From positions 1 to 7,390 of the forward strand of contig JBHAEP010000035.1 of NCBI GenBank assembly GCA_041855665.1: a stretch of DNA of 7,390 nt, in the 5' to 3' direction. Source of the DNA: JBHAEP01 sp041855665 (GTDB lineage Bacteria; Patescibacteriota; Saccharimonadia; Saccharimonadales; Saccharimonadaceae). The notes beneath the pieces were generated by a model. That model made no database searches, was not told the origin of the DNA, and saw nothing but the letters and a program-made list of their open reading frames with translations. Of the stretch, positions 6,675-7,390 are shown piece by piece. The translations under genes and the position numbers were made by a program. Position 1 is the first letter of the stretch. Every line of letters begins with the position of its first letter.

Positions 6675-6848
6675 ATGAAAAAAGTAAAAGAAAATAGCAC
6701 AAAGCTAGAAAAGATTAATATTAATCAAGAAGAGGTTATTGCATTGACTAAGCGAGACTTCTTCAATTCACTACTTGCAACATCGCTACTTTTGAATTTT
6801 CTAGCCTTTACTAGCTTCGTAGCGCTGACAGCAAAAGGTTTGATCTAG
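6675..6848 (+). CDS. Small single-pass membrane protein, unknown function
   Basis: A 57-residue protein read from ATG 6675 to TAG 6846-6848. AAAGGAA (6661-6667) lies seven nt upstream, and a near-consensus promoter precedes it. The N-terminal half (about 1-28) is hydrophilic and lysine/glutamate-rich. Residues about 29-52 form one hydrophobic helix rich in Leu, Phe, Ala and Thr, followed by a short AKGLI tail. The basic residues before the helix (TKR at 25-27) suggest the N-terminus stays in the cytoplasm. I do not recognise a family. The combination of promoter, ribosome binding site, full-length open frame, membrane segment and downstream terminator supports a real monocistronic gene, despite its size. 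It could be a regulator of a membrane complex or an envelope peptide, but nothing in the sequence settles this. Confidence 0.72.
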   Translation: MKKVKENSTKLEKININQEEVIALTKRDFFNSLLATSLLLNFLAFTSFVALTAKGLI

Positions 6849-6882
6849 AATATAGACAATAAATAACTTGCTAAATGTGTAT

Positions 6883-6921
6883 AATTACCACCTTATTTAA
6901 CAGAGGTGGTAATTTATTTTT
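6883..6921 (+). terminator. Intrinsic-type terminator after the 57-codon gene
   Basis: An 11-bp perfect stem, 6883-6893 paired with 6904-6914 (AATTACCACCT/AGGTGGTAATT), with a 10-nt loop. It is followed by TATTTTT (6915-6921). It sits 35 nt after the small membrane protein stop and before the mraZ promoter. A TATAAT at 6880-6885 overlaps its left arm. Confidence 0.7.
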
Positions 6922-6939
6922 CCACAAAAATGTGGAAAA
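6918..6939. repeat. Perfect dyad resembling two inverted DnaA boxes
   Basis: TTTTCCACA (6918-6926) and its exact reverse complement (6931-6939) are separated by AAAA. Each arm fits the loose DnaA box TTWTNCACA. The left arm uses the T-tract of the preceding terminator, so the dyad could equally be a second or reverse-strand terminator hairpin. Protein binding is not shown by sequence alone. Confidence 0.5.
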
Positions 6940-6976
6940 GTTTATGGTTTTACATAAATAAAATCAAAAAATGGGG

Positions 6977-7006
6977 TTGCATGTGGGTGGCAGTGGGTAT
7001 TATACT
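6977..7006 (+). promoter_or_regulatory. mraZ promoter
   Basis: TTGCAT (6977-6982), an 18-nt spacer, and TATACT (7001-7006). Predicted start is near 7013, giving a leader of about 99 nt. Two GTGGGT repeats fill the spacer and two more follow the start, so occupancy by a repressor would block this promoter. Confidence 0.62.
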
Positions 7007-7029
7007 AAGGTCAGTGGAAAGAAGTGGGT
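6983..7029 (+). promoter_or_regulatory. Probable MraZ operator: four GTGG(G/A) direct repeats
   Basis: GTGGGT at 6983 and 6993, GTGGAA at 7014 and GTGGGT at 7024 are spaced 10, 21 and 10 nt, all close to whole helical turns. MraZ of Escherichia coli is known to bind TGGGN direct repeats separated by 5 nt (10-nt period) in its own promoter and to repress it. The same period directly upstream of this mraZ supports autoregulation. Confidence 0.7.
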
Positions 7030-7039
7030 AACACCCGCT
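7023..7039 (+). other. Hairpin in the mraZ mRNA leader
   Basis: A 7-bp stem, 7023-7029 with 7033-7039, including one G-U pair and a 3-nt loop AAC. The left arm can instead pair perfectly with ACCCACT at 7054-7060, so two alternative folds are possible in the leader. Its left arm is also the last MraZ-like repeat, so symmetry may be incidental. Confidence 0.4.
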
Positions 7040-7111
7040 ACACAAAAACAAAAACCCACTGAACAAAAACAAATTATAACCAAAGCCGATTAGTCAAAAA
7101 GAAAGGCGAAA

Positions 7112-7390
7112 ATGGCGCAAGTAGATTATTTTGAACGAAAGCTTGATGACAAGCGTCGGTTGACTATACCGACAGAGCTTCGCGAAGAATTTTCTAGCGG
7201 CGTTGTTGTCACTCGAGGATTTGGCGGCTACCTACATCTTTACTCTCAACAAATTTGGGATGAAAGGGTAGAACCTGAACTTGAAGGCGGAATTTTAGAT
7301 GAAAAAGTTGCCGACCTAAACGTTCGCTTTCGCCGCGGAAAAACATCTTCTTCTTTGGATCAAAAACAAGGAAGGGTGACAATCGAACAG
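7112..7390 (+). CDS. mraZ: Transcriptional regulator MraZ, N-terminal 93 residues (partial)
   Basis: The frame runs open from ATG 7112 to the window edge, giving 93 residues of a protein usually about 145 long. AAAGG (7102-7106) lies five nt upstream. MraZ is a ring-forming DNA-binding protein with two AbrB-like halves. It normally heads the division and cell wall (dcw) cluster and represses its own promoter. The first half shows DDKRRLTIP (12-20), the DxxxR motif, though with Arg where Gly is usual, then VVVTRGFGGYLHLY (31-44), a strong match to the family. The second half begins with RFRRG (72-76) and a D-QKQ-GRVTI segment (83-91) that carries one residue more between Asp and Arg than the usual DxxxR. 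rsmH and other dcw genes probably follow outside the window. Confidence 0.92.
   Translation, partial: MAQVDYFERKLDDKRRLTIPTELREEFSSGVVVTRGFGGYLHLYSQQIWDERVEPELEGGILDEKVADLNVRFRRGKTSSSLDQKQGRVTIEQ

Noticed and set aside
6868..6885. Promoter formed by TTGCTA and TATAAT
   Set aside because: The gap is only 6 nt, far too short for a -35/-10 pair, and the TATAAT overlaps the terminator stem.
6875..6961. 28-codon frame over the terminator
   Set aside because: It has no ribosome site and runs through both hairpins, so it is very likely chance.
6971..7093. 40-codon open frame from ATG 6971
   Set aside because: It has no ribosome site and its start lies upstream of the predicted mraZ transcription start. 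It overlaps promoter, operator repeats and leader, which explain the sequence better.

Overview
The window looks like a chromosomal housekeeping and surface segment of a small-genome bacterium, most likely a Candidate Phyla Radiation (Patescibacteria) member such as Saccharibacteria. This is inferred from AT-rich DNA, very tight gene packing, short-leader type IV prepilins, a single-chain glycyl-tRNA synthetase end, a lone YvcK gene and an mraZ start. The phylum call is inference, not demonstrated. All complete genes lie on the + strand and read with the standard code. Of ten visible stop codons seven are TAG, three TAA and none TGA.

Left part (1-1225): the 3' end of a glycyl-tRNA synthetase gene, a coupled small two-helix membrane protein gene, then a gene for an unrecognised acidic 227-residue protein behind a very good promoter (TTGATA, 17 nt, TGG+TATGAT). 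Middle (1226-2970): a surface-structure cluster holding a prepilin with a LamG-like C-terminal domain, ribonuclease HI, and a second short pseudopilin that starts 1 nt after the RNase HI stop. The first prepilin has an extended -10 placed so that transcription should begin at the A of its ATG, so it is probably leaderless.

Right-middle (2977-6538): an apparent operon of a KwaB-like (DUF4868) protein, a Pif1-family helicase with a C-terminal helix-turn-helix tail, and YvcK/GlmR. The KwaB-like and helicase genes share one reading frame and are separated by only TAA and one sense codon. A KwaB-like protein without a recognisable KwaA but joined to a Pif1 helicase is the best candidate here for an undescribed defence or DNA-surveillance module.

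Right end (6539-7390): an A-rich tract and a near-consensus promoter drive a 57-codon single-pass membrane protein gene, followed by an intrinsic-type terminator and a second perfect dyad that resembles two inverted DnaA boxes. Next comes the mraZ promoter with four GTGG(G/A) repeats at 10-21-10 nt spacing, which look like an MraZ autoregulatory operator, then a structured leader and the first 93 codons of mraZ. YvcK and MraZ both point to cell-wall or division control in this part of the chromosome.
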